From assembly GCA_026004735.1 (NCBI GenBank), contig BPJS01000001.1:3359641-3423640 (forward strand): DNA of 64,000 bases. The letters are read 5' to 3'. This DNA comes from Isosphaeraceae bacterium. Lineage in GTDB: Bacteria; Planctomycetota; Planctomycetia; Isosphaerales; Isosphaeraceae. This document shows, one piece after another, positions 55,118-64,000 of this stretch; positions within the stretch are counted from its first letter, which is position 1, and every line of letters begins with the position of its first letter. Below the pieces are notes generated by a model. That model ran no database searches and was not told the DNA's origin. It worked only from the letters and a program-made list of their open reading frames with translations. The translations under genes were made by a program, and so were the position numbers.

Positions 55118-55812
55118 GGCCAGACCTGGGGGGCGAAGAGCTGGGCGATGGTTTCGGGGGTGAGTTCGGTGAGGCTGGGGATCACGGCGTCGGCGCCGGC
55201 TTTGCGCAGGCTCTGCTCGGGGTAGCTGTTGGGCAGGGCGACGACCCACATGCCGGCGGCCTTGGCCGAGACGATGCCGGCGAGGCTGTCTTCGACGACC
55301 AGGCAATGGCCGGCTTCGAGGTCTTCGCCGTGGGCGGCGCGGAGGGCGTCGAGGGCGAGGAGGTAGCCTTCGGGGTCGGGTTTGCAGCGGTCGGTATCCT
55401 CGGCGGCGATGATCGCGGAGATCTGGTGGCGGACGCCCATGCGGCGGAGGGCGTGTTCGATTTCGGCGCGGAGGGCGCCGGAGCAGATGGCGATGGGCCA
55501 GCGGGCGGCGAGCCGCTCGATCGAGGTGGCGCCGCCGTCGAAGTAGGTCAGGCCTTCGTCGGCGTGTTCGAGGTAGCGGTGGGCTTTGAGGGCGATCAGG
55601 CGGTCGATAAGGTCGGGGTCGGGGATGAGACCGGCGTCGCGGAGGGCCTCGGTGAAGCAGCCGCGGTCATCGAAGCCGAGATACTTGGTTTCGTAGTCGT
55701 GCTGGCTGAGCGAGACACCGACGGTGGCCAGCGTGTCGCGGAAGAGCTGGAAGTGGAGGTGCTCATCGTCGACGAGCACGCCGTTGAAGTCAAAGATCAC
55801 GGCGCGAATCAT
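55114..55812 (-). CDS. HAD-superfamily hydrolase, beta-phosphoglucomutase-like
   Basis: A 232-residue phosphotransferase of HAD subfamily IA. Motif I reads VIFDFNGVLVDDE: the nucleophile Asp is present, but the general acid/base Asp two residues later is Asn, a variant seen in a recognisable DFNGV subgroup. Motif II is ICSGALRAEIEHAL, motif III lysine lies in CKPDPEGYLLALD and motif IV in CLVVEDSLAGIVSAKAAG. The cap domain (about 17-80) is helical. The usual sugar-phosphate mutase activity would require the second Asp, so phosphatase activity is more likely, inferred from motif I alone. It is coupled to a receiver-like gene. Confidence 0.9.
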   Translation of the reverse strand: MIRAVIFDFNGVLVDDEHLHFQLFRDTLATVGVSLSQHDYETKYLGFDDRGCFTEALRDAGLIPDPDLIDRLIALKAHRYLEHADEGLTYFDGGATSIERLAARWPIAICSGALRAEIEHALRRMGVRHQISAIIAAEDTDRCKPDPEGYLLALDALRAAHGEDLEAGHCLVVEDSLAGIVSAKAAGMWVVALPNSYPEQSLRKAGADAVIPSLTELTPETIAQLFAPQVWP

Positions 55813-55821
55813 GCGCGGCCT

Positions 55822-56499
55822 CTAGGTCCTGACGTTTGAGATGCAGGATACCGAATCGGGGCGACGCGGCGGAAGGGAAGGCGGGACGGGTCTCGATCGA
55901 GGGTCGACGGGGGTGGGTGGGCCAGGAGGCGACGAACCGGGTGCGGCTGGAGCCAGAGTGGTCGGAGCGCAAGGAGGAGCGGCGGCGCGCAAGCGGGCCA
56001 GGTCGGCGACGATGCGGGCCGGATGGACAGGCTGGGCAGGCAGGGCTGCGTCTTCCGGGAGAGCGTCCGAATTGAGACGGTTAGGGGGTGGGGTCGACCG
56101 GCTGGTTGAAAGCGCGGGCGTGGGTGGTGGGTCGGCGGGGAGCGGGGTCGAGGGATTGCTCCGGGGCGGCTGGGGCGGAGCGGGGACCGGCGTGGAGGGC
56201 GGGGCTGGTTTGGCTTCGAGCGGGTTTTGGGCGCGGTGCTTCAGGAGGGCGGAGAGCGATTGCCGGAAGAGGCGATCGGCGGCGGTTTCGTAGCGAAGCC
56301 AGAGCGCGTCGGGGGATTCGGGTTCGCGGGCGGCGGACAACTCGAGGCGTGCGGCAGCCTGGATCAGGCGGGTGACGAGGAACCGCTCGTAGGCGTCGCG
56401 CGGGGACCAGTAGTCCCAGAGCTGGGCGAGGTTGGCCAGAGTCTGGTCGCCGAGTCCGGCCGGCAGGGTCACCAGAGCCAACAGGCGGACGGTGGTCAT
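55822..56499 (-). CDS. Hypothetical helical protein with low-complexity tail
   Basis: A 225-residue protein. The N-terminal about 95 residues are helical (MTTVRLLALVTLPAGLG, DAYERFLVTRLIQAAARLEL, ALWLRYETAADRLFRQSLSALLKHR) and resemble the helical part of the planctomycete family also seen in the DUF433 fusion at 19.2 kb (LxRxLxxLxRL pattern). The rest is proline/alanine-rich and looks disordered. ATG 56499 is an internal choice; the longer frame starts in an uninformative region. It is 9 bases downstream of nothing known and just upstream of the HAD gene. The function is unknown and the coding status moderate. Confidence 0.5.
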   Translation of the reverse strand: MTTVRLLALVTLPAGLGDQTLANLAQLWDYWSPRDAYERFLVTRLIQAAARLELSAAREPESPDALWLRYETAADRLFRQSLSALLKHRAQNPLEAKPAPPSTPVPAPPQPPRSNPSTPLPADPPPTPALSTSRSTPPPNRLNSDALPEDAALPAQPVHPARIVADLARLRAAAPPCAPTTLAPAAPGSSPPGPPTPVDPRSRPVPPSLPPRRPDSVSCISNVRT

Positions 56500-56753
56500 G
56501 GGGTCGTGGCTCCTGATCAGGACGGTGAGCGCGCGGGCCGTCACGGTTTGCGCTCGTCTATCTGGAGAGCATCGAGGGCCGGGGCGGTGACAATCGGAAA
56601 AAAGCAAGAGCCCCGGACGTTTTCAAGCCGCGGGGTTGGGCGGGCATTGTTCTGGGCGGTCCAGCGAATTCGGCGCTGCCGCTGGGGTCGAGGTGGTCGT
56701 TAAAGTGGGAGGCAGTGAGCAAGGAAATCCGAGAAGTAGGAGGGGAATCAGCC

Positions 56754-57716
56754 GTGTGGACGGTGGCGATCTTGTTGGCGAGCGTCGCGGGCGGAGAACC
56801 GCCGCGGTGGTACACCAATCCGGTCTACCCGGGCGACTTTCCGGATCCGTTTGTGATCCGACACGGGGGGCGGTTTTATGCGTATGCGACCCAGTCGGGA
56901 GCGGATCGGTTTCAGGTGATGGAGTCGGATGATGTGGTGGAGTGGCGAGAGCGGGTTCTTGATTTTGAAGTGCCGTGGTCGAAGCAGCACCTTTGGGCTC
57001 CGGAGGTTCACGAGCGTCAGGGGACGTTGTATCTGACGTATTCGGCGCTTGACCCACAGACGCGGAAGCACCATATCGGGATTGCGACGGCCGAGGCGCC
57101 GCTCGGCCCGTTTACGCATCGGGCGATTCTGGTGCGAGGGGATGATAATGAAGTGGGTGTGATCGACGCGACGATCGCGCACGAGGGGGGCGTTGATTAT
57201 CTGGTGTACTCGGAGGAGCGGCCGCGGCGTATTGTGGCGCGGCGGTTGAGGAGCGACTGGCTGGCGGTGGAGGGGGAGCCGGTTGAGCTGATTCGGCCGG
57301 ATCTGCCGGACGAGGATGGAGTGGTCGAAGCGCCGACGGTGATTCGCCGCGCGGGCCGGGTGCATTTGTTGTACTCGAGCGGCGTGTTCCAAGGGACGAA
57401 GCAGAGCTGTCGGTATGCGGTTCGGCACGCGGTTTCCGAGTCGCTGCTGGGTCCGTATCGGAAGTCGCCCCGGCCGTTGCTGGCGGGCCGCGAGGGGGGA
57501 GTTTACGGACCTGGGCATCAGTGCGTGGTGGAGTTGGCCGACGGGACGAGCTGGATGCTGTATCACGGGTGGTCGGCCGAGGGCGAGCCGCGATATGGGC
57601 GTAACCCGCGGGGGCGGACGCTCCGGCTGGACCGGCTCGAGTGGGACGGCCAGATGCCGCGAGTCTTGGGGCCGACGCTGACGCGTCAGCCGGCACCGCG
57701 GGTGGGGAATCCGTAA
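56754..57716 (+). CDS. Secreted glycoside hydrolase family 43-like protein
   Basis: A 320-residue five-bladed beta-propeller hydrolase acting on arabinose- or xylose-containing polysaccharides. GTG 56754 follows a strong AGGAGGGG and opens a short signal peptide (VWTVAILLASVAGG). Catalytic triad: general-base Asp near residue 31 in YPGDFPDPFVI, pKa-modulating Asp in GVIDATI and acid Glu in GVVEAPTVI. Also typical are HLWAPEVHE and WMLYHGW. The upstream in-frame GTG at 56715 adds no signal, so 56754 is preferred. No other sugar-degrading gene is adjacent, and it stands alone. Confidence 0.9.
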   Translation: MWTVAILLASVAGGEPPRWYTNPVYPGDFPDPFVIRHGGRFYAYATQSGADRFQVMESDDVVEWRERVLDFEVPWSKQHLWAPEVHERQGTLYLTYSALDPQTRKHHIGIATAEAPLGPFTHRAILVRGDDNEVGVIDATIAHEGGVDYLVYSEERPRRIVARRLRSDWLAVEGEPVELIRPDLPDEDGVVEAPTVIRRAGRVHLLYSSGVFQGTKQSCRYAVRHAVSESLLGPYRKSPRPLLAGREGGVYGPGHQCVVELADGTSWMLYHGWSAEGEPRYGRNPRGRTLRLDRLEWDGQMPRVLGPTLTRQPAPRVGNP

Positions 57717-57903
57717 GCGGCGGCGGTCTGAAGGGAGGTCGCCCGAGGGCGGCGGACGGGGTGGGGAGCGGCTGGATCCGGGAGGGATTTAGGCGACGTG
57801 GCGGGGCCGGGAGGGGGAATTACCCTCGCCGGGTGGGGCGGATCGCGCTACACTTCAGAACGGAACGATCGCTGGGGCATCTTTTCTCACGGAGGTCTGG
57901 GTG

Positions 57904-59610
57904 ATGGGCACCACGACCGAGGCGCTGGGCGTGCGCGACCGAATCACGAGTGCGGGGATGACCATCGGCGGTTATCTGATTGAGCGGCTGCAGTCGCTGG
58001 GTTTGGGGCATGTTTTTGGGATTCCGGGGGACTACATCCTCGGGTTGTACAAGATGCTGGAGGAAAGTCCGATCGAGCTGGTGGGGATGACCCGGGAGGA
58101 TTCGGCCGGGTATGCGGCGGACGCGTATGCGCGGGTGCGGGGGCTGGGGTGTGTCTGTGTGACCTACTGTGTGGGCGGACTGAGCTGTGCCAACTCGATC
58201 GCGGGGGCGTATGCCGAGAAGTCGCCGGTGGTGGTGCTGTCGGGCTCGCCGGGGTTGTCGGAGCGAGAGCGTAACCCGCTGTTGCATCACAAGGTGAAGG
58301 ATTTTGAGACGCAGTTTGAGGTGTTTCAGAAGATCACGGCGGCGGCGGCGGTGGTTTCGGACCCGCTGATGGCGGCGTCCGAGATCGATCGGGTGTTGTC
58401 GGCGGCGGTGCGGTTCAAGCGGCCGGTGTATTTGGAGATTCCGCGGGATTGTCTGGATGTGCGGTTGCAGTCGCCGCCGCGGCTGCCGGCCGATCCGGTT
58501 CCGCCGTCGGATCCGGAGGCGTTGCGGGAGGCGCTGGATGAGGCGGAGTCGATGCTGCGTCGAGCGCGGCGGCCGATGATTCTGGCGGACGTAGAGATTC
58601 ATCGGTTTGGGTTGCAGGATGCGCTGTTGGCGCTGGCGGAAGAGGCCCAGTTGCCGATTGCGACGACGATCCTGGGCAAGTCGGTAATCAGCGAGGCCCA
58701 TCCGCTGTTTGTGGGGGTTTACGAGGGGGCGATGGGACGCGAGGAGGTGACGCGGTTTGTCGAGGAGTCGGACTGTCTGCTGATGCTGGGCTGCTTCCTG
58801 TCGGACATCAATCTGGGGATCTTCACGGCTCGGTTGGATCCGTCACGGTGCATCAACGCGACGAGCGAGGATTTGCAGATCCGGCACCACCATTACCGGG
58901 ATGTGCGGCTAGACGATTTTCTCGAGGGCCTGCGGCGGCGGGGACTGAAGTTTGAGCTGCCGGCGTTGCCGCCACGGCCGGAGCGGCGGGCGGCCTGGGT
59001 TGCGGAAGTGGATCGGCCGGTCCGCTCCGCACGGCTCTTCGCGCGGCTCAATGCGATGCTCGACGATGGGATGGTGGTGATCGCCGACATTGGGGATGCG
59101 CTGTTCGGGTCGGCGGACCTGACGATGACGCGGCGGACGGACTACATCAGTCCGGCGTACTATACGTCGATGGGGTTTGCGGTACCGGCGGCCGTGGGGG
59201 CCGGGATCGCGGCGCCGGAGAGCCGGGTGCTGGCGATCGTCGGCGATGGAGCGTTCCAGATGACCGGGATGGAGCTCTCGACGGTTGCCCGGCACGGGTT
59301 GAACCCGATTGTCGTCGTGATGAACAACAAGGGATATACGACGGAGCGGTTCTTGCTCGAGGGGTCGTTCAATGACATTCACAACTGGCAATACCACAAG
59401 ATTCCGGAGGTCTTGGGGACTGGCATGGGGTTTGAGGTGAGGACGGAGGCGGAGCTGGACTCGGCGCTCGAGGCCGCGGTCGCCAATCGGTCGAGCTTCA
59501 GTCTGTTGAACGTGCATCTGGATCCGCTCGATCGCAGCCCGGCGCTGGATCGGTTGGCGCGTAAGCTCCAGTCGCGCATCCGGCCGGGAGCGGCGGGATC
59601 GACGGGGTGA
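57904..59610 (+). CDS. Thiamine-diphosphate-dependent alpha-keto acid decarboxylase (pyruvate/indolepyruvate decarboxylase type)
   Basis: A 568-residue enzyme that decarboxylates 2-keto acids to aldehydes. Features: N-terminal ThDP-PYR domain ([35 protein letters not shown] with the catalytic Glu, and the di-histidine [16 protein letters not shown] characteristic of pyruvate decarboxylases), a middle domain and a ThDP-PP domain with [19 protein letters not shown] and [13 protein letters not shown] near residue 446 onward. Length is typical of the family. ATG 57904 follows a GGAGG and is preferred over the GTG at 57901. It is monocistronic: the convergent FG-GAP gene lies beyond a strong hairpin. 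Substrate specificity cannot be judged. Confidence 0.92.
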   Translation: MGTTTEALGVRDRITSAGMTIGGYLIERLQSLGLGHVFGIPGDYILGLYKMLEESPIELVGMTREDSAGYAADAYARVRGLGCVCVTYCVGGLSCANSIAGAYAEKSPVVVLSGSPGLSERERNPLLHHKVKDFETQFEVFQKITAAAAVVSDPLMAASEIDRVLSAAVRFKRPVYLEIPRDCLDVRLQSPPRLPADPVPPSDPEALREALDEAESMLRRARRPMILADVEIHRFGLQDALLALAEEAQLPIATTILGKSVISEAHPLFVGVYEGAMGREEVTRFVEESDCLLMLGCFLSDINLGIFTARLDPSRCINATSEDLQIRHHHYRDVRLDDFLEGLRRRGLKFELPALPPRPERRAAWVAEVDRPVRSARLFARLNAMLDDGMVVIADIGDALFGSADLTMTRRTDYISPAYYTSMGFAVPAAVGAGIAAPESRVLAIVGDGAFQMTGMELSTVARHGLNPIVVVMNNKGYTTERFLLEGSFNDIHNWQYHKIPEVLGTGMGFEVRTEAELDSALEAAVANRSSFSLLNVHLDPLDRSPALDRLARKLQSRIRPGAAGSTG

Positions 59611-59641
59611 ACGGGCGGCGGGGTGAAGATGCAGAAATATG

Positions 59642-59695
59642 AGCGGATCGCGGGGCTGATTCGCTGGGGGTAGCGTACCAACTCCGCGATCCGCT
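59642..59695. terminator. Long hairpin between convergent genes
   Basis: AGCGGATCGCGG (59642-59653) pairs perfectly with CCGCGATCCGCT (59684-59695), a 12-base-pair stem. Inside the loop a smaller CGCT/AGCG stem stacks below it. It is followed by gggatctttt on the + strand, so the right-hand arm could terminate the decarboxylase transcript, and it is symmetrical for the opposite gene. Confidence 0.7.
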
Positions 59696-59742
59696 GGGAT
59701 CTTTTGGGTTGAGTGGGGCGGGGAGGGTTCGTCGCTCGTGGT

Positions 59743-62304
59743 TTAGCGGGCTCGGCCGAGACGCGGCCGGAGGCCGGCCTCCCGAAGGGTGTCGCCGAGT
59801 ACTGGGCCGTTGTAGTTGATCCGTCCGAAGTGGACGCCGGGCTTGAACCGGCCGCGGGTGAAGACCTCGCGTCCGAGGGTGCGGGTCCGGCCTTTGGGTT
59901 CGTTCATTTGGGCGTCGCGGTTGAACGCGTTGCGGAGTCGGAAGCCGAAGGTGCCCTGGGCGACGAACTGGCGGTAGGCCAGGCGGGGTCCGATGCCGGA
60001 CCAGCGGGACCGGGCCAGAAGCTGGACGGGCGGGGTGAAGCGTTCGCCCCATTGGGGTGCGGCGAGGTTGCGGTTTTGGAAGGCGGGGCCGAAAGTGATC
60101 GGCAAACCGGGTTCGCCGCCACCGCCGGAGCGAACGACCTGGACGTCGCGTTGGCCGGCGTAGGTGAGGCTATTGGTGGTCAGGGCGGTGACCCGGATGG
60201 TGGCTGAGGGGGGTGAGAGGTTGAGGGTGGAGATTGGGCTGAAGACGAAGGCGGCGTCGTCGATGCCGTCGCCGTCGAGGTCGCCGACGTTCTGGAAGGT
60301 GCCGGGATCGGGCAGGAGGATGTTGTTGACGCGGATGGTGTTGGGGTTGATGTCGAGGGGTGGGGTAAAGCCGGGGATGTTGGAGCCGCCGCTGAGGATG
60401 AAGACGGTCATTGAGGTGTCGGTCGTGAGGTTGATGATGCCGGGGGGCGAGACGGAGTTGACGGCGATGTTGGAGGTGACCTGGGCGGGCGGGGGTTCGT
60501 CGGGGGGCGTTTCGAGGGGGATGAAGACACCTTCGAGGGCGAAGGCGGTGCCTCCGAGCAGGGCGTTGTTGAAGGCGAAGCCGGCGGCGCCGATGGCCAT
60601 GTCGGCGATGCCGTCGGCGTCGATGGTGTTGCTGGGTGCGGAGTTGAGGAAGAACTGTCCGGAGACGCCCGAGCCGAGGTAGTTGGTCGTGCCGGGCAGG
60701 TTCATGGTGGTGACGTAGAGGCTGTTGAGGCCGTTGCCGTCGAGCTGGAAGGTGCCGACGGCGTTGCGGTTGCCGGGGACGAGGAAGACGGCGCCGCGGT
60801 TGTTGGAAACGCCTGGGGCGCCGATGAGCATTTCGTTGATGTTGTCTTGATTGATGGAGAAGATTGGCGAGAGGGAGTGGCCGAGGTTGGCCAGGGGCGT
60901 GGGGCCGAAGATGGTGGTGGCGAGGATGGAGGGGGGGAGGTTGGCCAGGGGGATGACGCCGGAGATGGTGGTGGAGGAGCCGTAGATGATGTCGACGGCG
61001 CCGGAGTCGGCGCCGAGGGGTCCGTCGGTCCCGGGGGAGCCGATGGCGATGTCGGCGATGCCGTCGGCGTTAAAGTCGCCGGCGGAGGCGACGGCAAAGC
61101 CGGTGCGGTCGCCGGGGGCGGCGCCGGTGAAGAGTGCGCCGGCGATGGTTCCGTTGGCGATGCCGCCGAGGGAGACGACCCCGCTGAGGGCGGAGCTGCC
61201 GTAGACGACGGCAGCGACTCCTGTCCCGCTATCGCCGCCAGCGCCGCCGATGAGGATGTCGGTGATGTTGTCGGCATTGAAGTCGCCGGCGGCGCTGACG
61301 GCGGAGCCGATGCGGTCGTCGCTGTTGGCCCCGGCGAGGATGACGCCAGGCAGGAAGGTTCCGATCTGGGCCAGGTCGATGATGCCGGTGACGGGTGGGT
61401 TGCCCTGACCAGGGAAGAGAGCCGAACCGGCCAGGACGAAGACAGCGCCGTTGTCGATGCCGCCGGCGAAGTCGGCCAGGGGGGCGCCGATGGCGATGTC
61501 GTTGAAGCCGGTGCGGAGGAAGTTGCCGACAACGGCGACGGAGCGGCCGCTGGCCGAGAGGTCGTTGGAGTTGGAGTTGGCCAGGACCAGGAATCGGACC
61601 GGGCCGGTGGTGGGGTTGGAGATGCTGAGGTCGACGAGGGTGTTGGTCAGCTCGTCGATGGTGTTGGAGCCGTAGACGAGGTAGGCGCGGCCGACGCCGG
61701 GGACGTTGCTGTTGAGGTCGCGGGCGCCGGGGGCGCCGATGAGGAAGTCGGCGAAGCCGTCGCCGTTGACGTCGCCGGCGGCAGCGACCGAGGCGCCGAA
61801 GTTGTTGTTCGGCTCCTGCCCGGTGATGAAGCGGACGCCGTTGAAGTTAAAGCCGGCCTGGCCGTTGACCGGGTTGGTCTGGGAGGAGTTGCCGAGCTGG
61901 CTGAGGTCGCCGATGCGCTGCTGGGCAACCAGGGAGCGCCAGTCGATGTTGGAGACACCGCCGCCCGCGTTGACTTGCTGGGAGCCGAAGATGAGGTAGA
62001 CGGTGCCATCGCCGCCGGCCAGCAGGGGACGGCCCGGGGCCTCCTGGATCGTGGGCTGTCCGACGAGGAAGTCGACGAAGCCGTCGCCATTGACGTCGCC
62101 GACGACGGCGACCGAGAAGCCGGCGCCTTGAAGATTGTTCTGGTTGATTTGCTGGATGCCGTAAGGGACGGAAGCGACGCCGGATAAGTCGATCGCCTGG
62201 GCGGGGACGACGCGGTGTTCGAGGGATTCGGTGCGGGGGTGGAAGCGGCTGGGGCGTCGAGAGGATAGGGTGAACAGCCGTGCGCCGCGCGGGTACTTCG
62301 CCAT
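59743..62304 (-). CDS. Secreted FG-GAP (integrin-alpha-type) repeat protein
   Basis: An 853-residue exported protein. ATG 62304 has a strong AGGAGGGAG upstream and gives MAKYPRGARLFTLSSRRPSRF, then ESLEHRVVPAQ, the planctomycete LE-x-R-x-x-P-A N-terminal motif. From about residue 60 to 560 it contains six to seven FG-GAP repeats of a beta-propeller, each with a calcium-type DxDxDG loop (VGDVNGDGFVDFLVG, AGDVNGDGFADFLIG, AGDFNADNITDILIG, AGDFNADGIADIAIG, GDLDGDGIDDAAF). The C-terminal part is not repetitive. Likely a cell-surface or secreted adhesion/calcium-binding protein. It diverges from the TolC-type gene. Confidence 0.87.
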   Translation of the reverse strand: MAKYPRGARLFTLSSRRPSRFHPRTESLEHRVVPAQAIDLSGVASVPYGIQQINQNNLQGAGFSVAVVGDVNGDGFVDFLVGQPTIQEAPGRPLLAGGDGTVYLIFGSQQVNAGGGVSNIDWRSLVAQQRIGDLSQLGNSSQTNPVNGQAGFNFNGVRFITGQEPNNNFGASVAAAGDVNGDGFADFLIGAPGARDLNSNVPGVGRAYLVYGSNTIDELTNTLVDLSISNPTTGPVRFLVLANSNSNDLSASGRSVAVVGNFLRTGFNDIAIGAPLADFAGGIDNGAVFVLAGSALFPGQGNPPVTGIIDLAQIGTFLPGVILAGANSDDRIGSAVSAAGDFNADNITDILIGGAGGDSGTGVAAVVYGSSALSGVVSLGGIANGTIAGALFTGAAPGDRTGFAVASAGDFNADGIADIAIGSPGTDGPLGADSGAVDIIYGSSTTISGVIPLANLPPSILATTIFGPTPLANLGHSLSPIFSINQDNINEMLIGAPGVSNNRGAVFLVPGNRNAVGTFQLDGNGLNSLYVTTMNLPGTTNYLGSGVSGQFFLNSAPSNTIDADGIADMAIGAAGFAFNNALLGGTAFALEGVFIPLETPPDEPPPAQVTSNIAVNSVSPPGIINLTTDTSMTVFILSGGSNIPGFTPPLDINPNTIRVNNILLPDPGTFQNVGDLDGDGIDDAAFVFSPISTLNLSPPSATIRVTALTTNSLTYAGQRDVQVVRSGGGGEPGLPITFGPAFQNRNLAAPQWGERFTPPVQLLARSRWSGIGPRLAYRQFVAQGTFGFRLRNAFNRDAQMNEPKGRTRTLGREVFTRGRFKPGVHFGRINYNGPVLGDTLREAGLRPRLGRAR

Positions 62305-62620
62305 CGGAGAGACTCCCTCCTGCTCCGTCCGCGAACGGGGTGCGGGACCGGCGCGTGGGTTCTCCTGCCACGCGAGCCGGCGCGGACTTGGGATACCCCC
62401 ATATTCGGCCTTGGGTTTGGTGGTGCTGAATGGAAAGCGTGCGGGGGAGGTTGGGCGGGGTTGGGGAGGCTGAGGAATCGTTTCAATCGTTAGGGGCCGT
62501 AGAACCGATACAAAGCGATGTTCCCCGCCGGACCGCGCGCCACGGGCTTGCGGGTCAGGGCCACGGGAGGTGGCCCGTCTCGGGTTTCGATTTCGACTGG
62601 GCCGAGAAGAGGGTGGATTC
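62305..62620. other. 316-base divergent intergenic region
   Basis: Upstream of both the FG-GAP protein (-) and the TolC-type gene (+). It contains no accepted gene. The left edge carries the ribosome binding site of the FG-GAP gene. The middle has no convincing sigma-70 box at correct spacing; TACAAA at 62508-62513 is a possible -10 for the right-hand gene but lacks a proper -35. Confidence 0.5.
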
Positions 62621-64000
62621 ATGTCCAGGCCACGCGGGATCGCCTTGTCGATCGAAGGTTGCCGCTGGGCGCGGCTGGCCGGGGGTTTGTTGTTGGGGAG
62701 CATGCCGGCGCTGGTCGGGTGCGGGCGGGAGTTTTTCCGGGAGTGGGCCGACCAGGACGTGACCGAGGCGGTATTCGAGAAGTCGCGGGATCCCCGGTGG
62801 CGGTTGCCGGTCTTTACGGTCGATCCGCCGGCGATGTCGCGGTTTGCCGATTACAGCGATCCGGACCGGCCGCCGGCGCCTCCGGACGACCCGGCGACCG
62901 AGGCGTTGTCGCCGTATCCGCAGAAGCCTCATATGCGGCTGCTGGTCCCGATGGAGGGAACGGGGTATTTGGACCTGCTGGAGCAGGGACCGCGGTACGA
63001 GCCGCCGCCGCCGGAGGAGGGCAAGCGTCAGGAAGCGGTGGAGATTCCGCCGCTGGAGGGGGAATCGCCGCCGCCGCCGACCGGCTCGACGCCGCCGTTT
63101 GGTCCGCCGCCGGGAGCGGTGGTGCCGCCGGGGGGTCTGCCGCCGCTGCCGGTGCCCGGTGGTGGGGCGGGAGCTGCGCGGGCGCCAGGGGCGGCCGGGA
63201 CGAGGGCGGGTCTGGCCGGTGGCTCTGAGAATGCGGGGACAAGGCCGGTCGCCACGACGCCGAGTTCAATAGAGGCACTGGGGAATCGGCCGAAGCCGGC
63301 ACAGATGGCTCAAGCTGCCCAGGTTCGCGCTTCTACTTCTTCAGCCTCGTCGAGTCGAGATCCACAGGTGCAGGCGACGGCGTATCAACAACCTGAAGCG
63401 CCGCCGGTAGTTCCGGGGGCGAATGAGGATCCGTTGCGGATCCGGGAGCAGCCGGGGCGGGTGCAGGATCCGACCGAGCCGGGGGGGGCGTTGGGGACGC
63501 AGGGACCTGGGCCGCTGGTGGTGGACCCGAATGCGCCGCCGATCACGCGGCCGGGGTTGACTCCGGACCAGGCACGGGCGGTGCGGGCGGGGACCGCGGG
63601 GTTTGCGGCGCAGTTGTCGCGGGTGTCGCTGGACGTCAATCATGCGCAGTTGGCGGGGTTGCCCAGCGACAGCCGGCCGTATGTGATGAACCCCGCGCAG
63701 GCGTTGCAGTTGGGGTTGATCAATAGCCGGCCGTACCAGTTCCGGCTGGAGTCGGTGTACTTGCAGAGTCTGGCGGTGACGTTGCAGCGGTTTGGGTTTC
63801 AGCCGCAGTTCTATGCCGGGATATCGCCGGTCACGTCGCCGGGACAAGGGTTTCCGCCGGGTGCGGGGGGCGGATTTCCGCAGGGCGGGACGGGGATCAA
63901 CCAGTTTGTGTACCGGACGAGCCTGGCGCCAGGGGGTCAGGCGTCGACGTTGTCGCTGAGTGAGGCGGCTGGGTTTGGGAAGCTGTTTGTCTTTGGCGGA
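62621..64000 (+). CDS. Planctomycete TolC-family outer-membrane protein (3' truncated by window end)
   Basis: An open frame of 460 codons from ATG 62621 to the edge, without stop. The N-terminal signal ends in a lipobox (MPALVGC, Cys near residue 34), so it is a lipoprotein. After it come planctomycete TolC features: FEKSRDPRWRLPVFTVDPP, RPPAPPDDPATEA and the later MNPAQALQLGLINSRPYQFRLESVYLQSLAVTLQRFGF, the start of the first TolC helical hairpin. Between them lies a proline-rich spacer of about 150 residues. The outer-membrane barrel part lies beyond the window. It likely forms the outer channel of an efflux or secretion system. Confidence 0.82.
   Translation, partial: MSRPRGIALSIEGCRWARLAGGLLLGSMPALVGCGREFFREWADQDVTEAVFEKSRDPRWRLPVFTVDPPAMSRFADYSDPDRPPAPPDDPATEALSPYPQKPHMRLLVPMEGTGYLDLLEQGPRYEPPPPEEGKRQEAVEIPPLEGESPPPPTGSTPPFGPPPGAVVPPGGLPPLPVPGGGAGAARAPGAAGTRAGLAGGSENAGTRPVATTPSSIEALGNRPKPAQMAQAAQVRASTSSASSSRDPQVQATAYQQPEAPPVVPGANEDPLRIREQPGRVQDPTEPGGALGTQGPGPLVVDPNAPPITRPGLTPDQARAVRAGTAGFAAQLSRVSLDVNHAQLAGLPSDSRPYVMNPAQALQLGLINSRPYQFRLESVYLQSLAVTLQRFGFQPQFYAGISPVTSPGQGFPPGAGGGFPQGGTGINQFVYRTSLAPGGQASTLSLSEAAGFGKLFVFGG

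Noticed and set aside
1..64000. CRISPR arrays, prophage, integrases, toxin-antitoxin pairs, rRNA and tRNA genes
   Set aside because: Looked for on both strands; none with supporting sequence was found.

Overview
The window looks like chromosome of a high-GC planctomycete, most likely from the Isosphaeraceae or Gemmataceae side of the phylum. The evidence is a TolC-type protein with the N-terminal region peculiar to planctomycetes, secreted proteins with the planctomycete LE-x-R-x-x-x-A N-terminal motif (PQQ-type dehydrogenase, FG-GAP protein), a 2,181-residue tandem UvrA, and many small-domain proteins without close relatives elsewhere. No phage, integrase, transposase, CRISPR array, tRNA or rRNA gene was seen.

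Layout. 0-1.3 kb: fluoride-resistance operon, with the 3' half of a fluoride riboswitch at the left edge, then crcB and two DUF190 genes. 1.5-4.0 kb: YfhO-type membrane protein (frameshifted). 4.1-6.9 kb: rpsO-pnp with a good promoter. 7.0-9.2 kb: NtrB-like kinase and NtrC-like sigma-54 activator. 9.2-12.6 kb: B12-binding radical SAM protein, small lipoprotein, pdxA. 12.6-17.0 kb, minus strand: CbpA-type DnaJ, MerR/CbpM-like regulator, small membrane protein, rnpA, yidD and two secreted/membrane proteins. 17.1-18.8 kb: receiver-like protein and an Mrp ATPase that lacks the usual CxxC. 18.8-20.3 kb: a gene-poor patch with dyad repeats around a DUF433 fusion protein. 20.3-23.5 kb: N-acyl-D-amino-acid deacylase (frameshifted), DNA glycosylase, TerC protein. 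23.8-31.5 kb: VWA protein, a coiled-coil membrane gene pair, an RsmB-like protein without catalytic residues, a pentapeptide-repeat membrane protein. 31.5-36.6 kb: YgiQ, glycosyltransferase, DUF971, cardiolipin synthase. 36.9-47.7 kb: tandem uvrA, nusB, PHP phosphoesterase, ftsY, SGNH hydrolase. 47.8-54.6 kb: PQQ-type dehydrogenase diverging from a DUF6599 / DUF362 / polyferredoxin operon. 54.7-64 kb: receiver-like protein, HAD phosphatase, GH43, a ThDP decarboxylase, an FG-GAP secreted protein and a TolC-family gene that runs off the right edge.

Two whole-window signals matter. First, the + strand is C-rich from 0 to about 49.8 kb and G-rich from about 50 kb to the end, whichever strand the genes are on. 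This is the pattern expected at a replication origin, or at a rearrangement boundary. Second, three genes are broken by exactly one extra base in a C/G run (3130-3134, 21146-21150, 41782-41790). Removing that base restores a full-length family member each time, so sequencing or assembly error is as likely as real decay.
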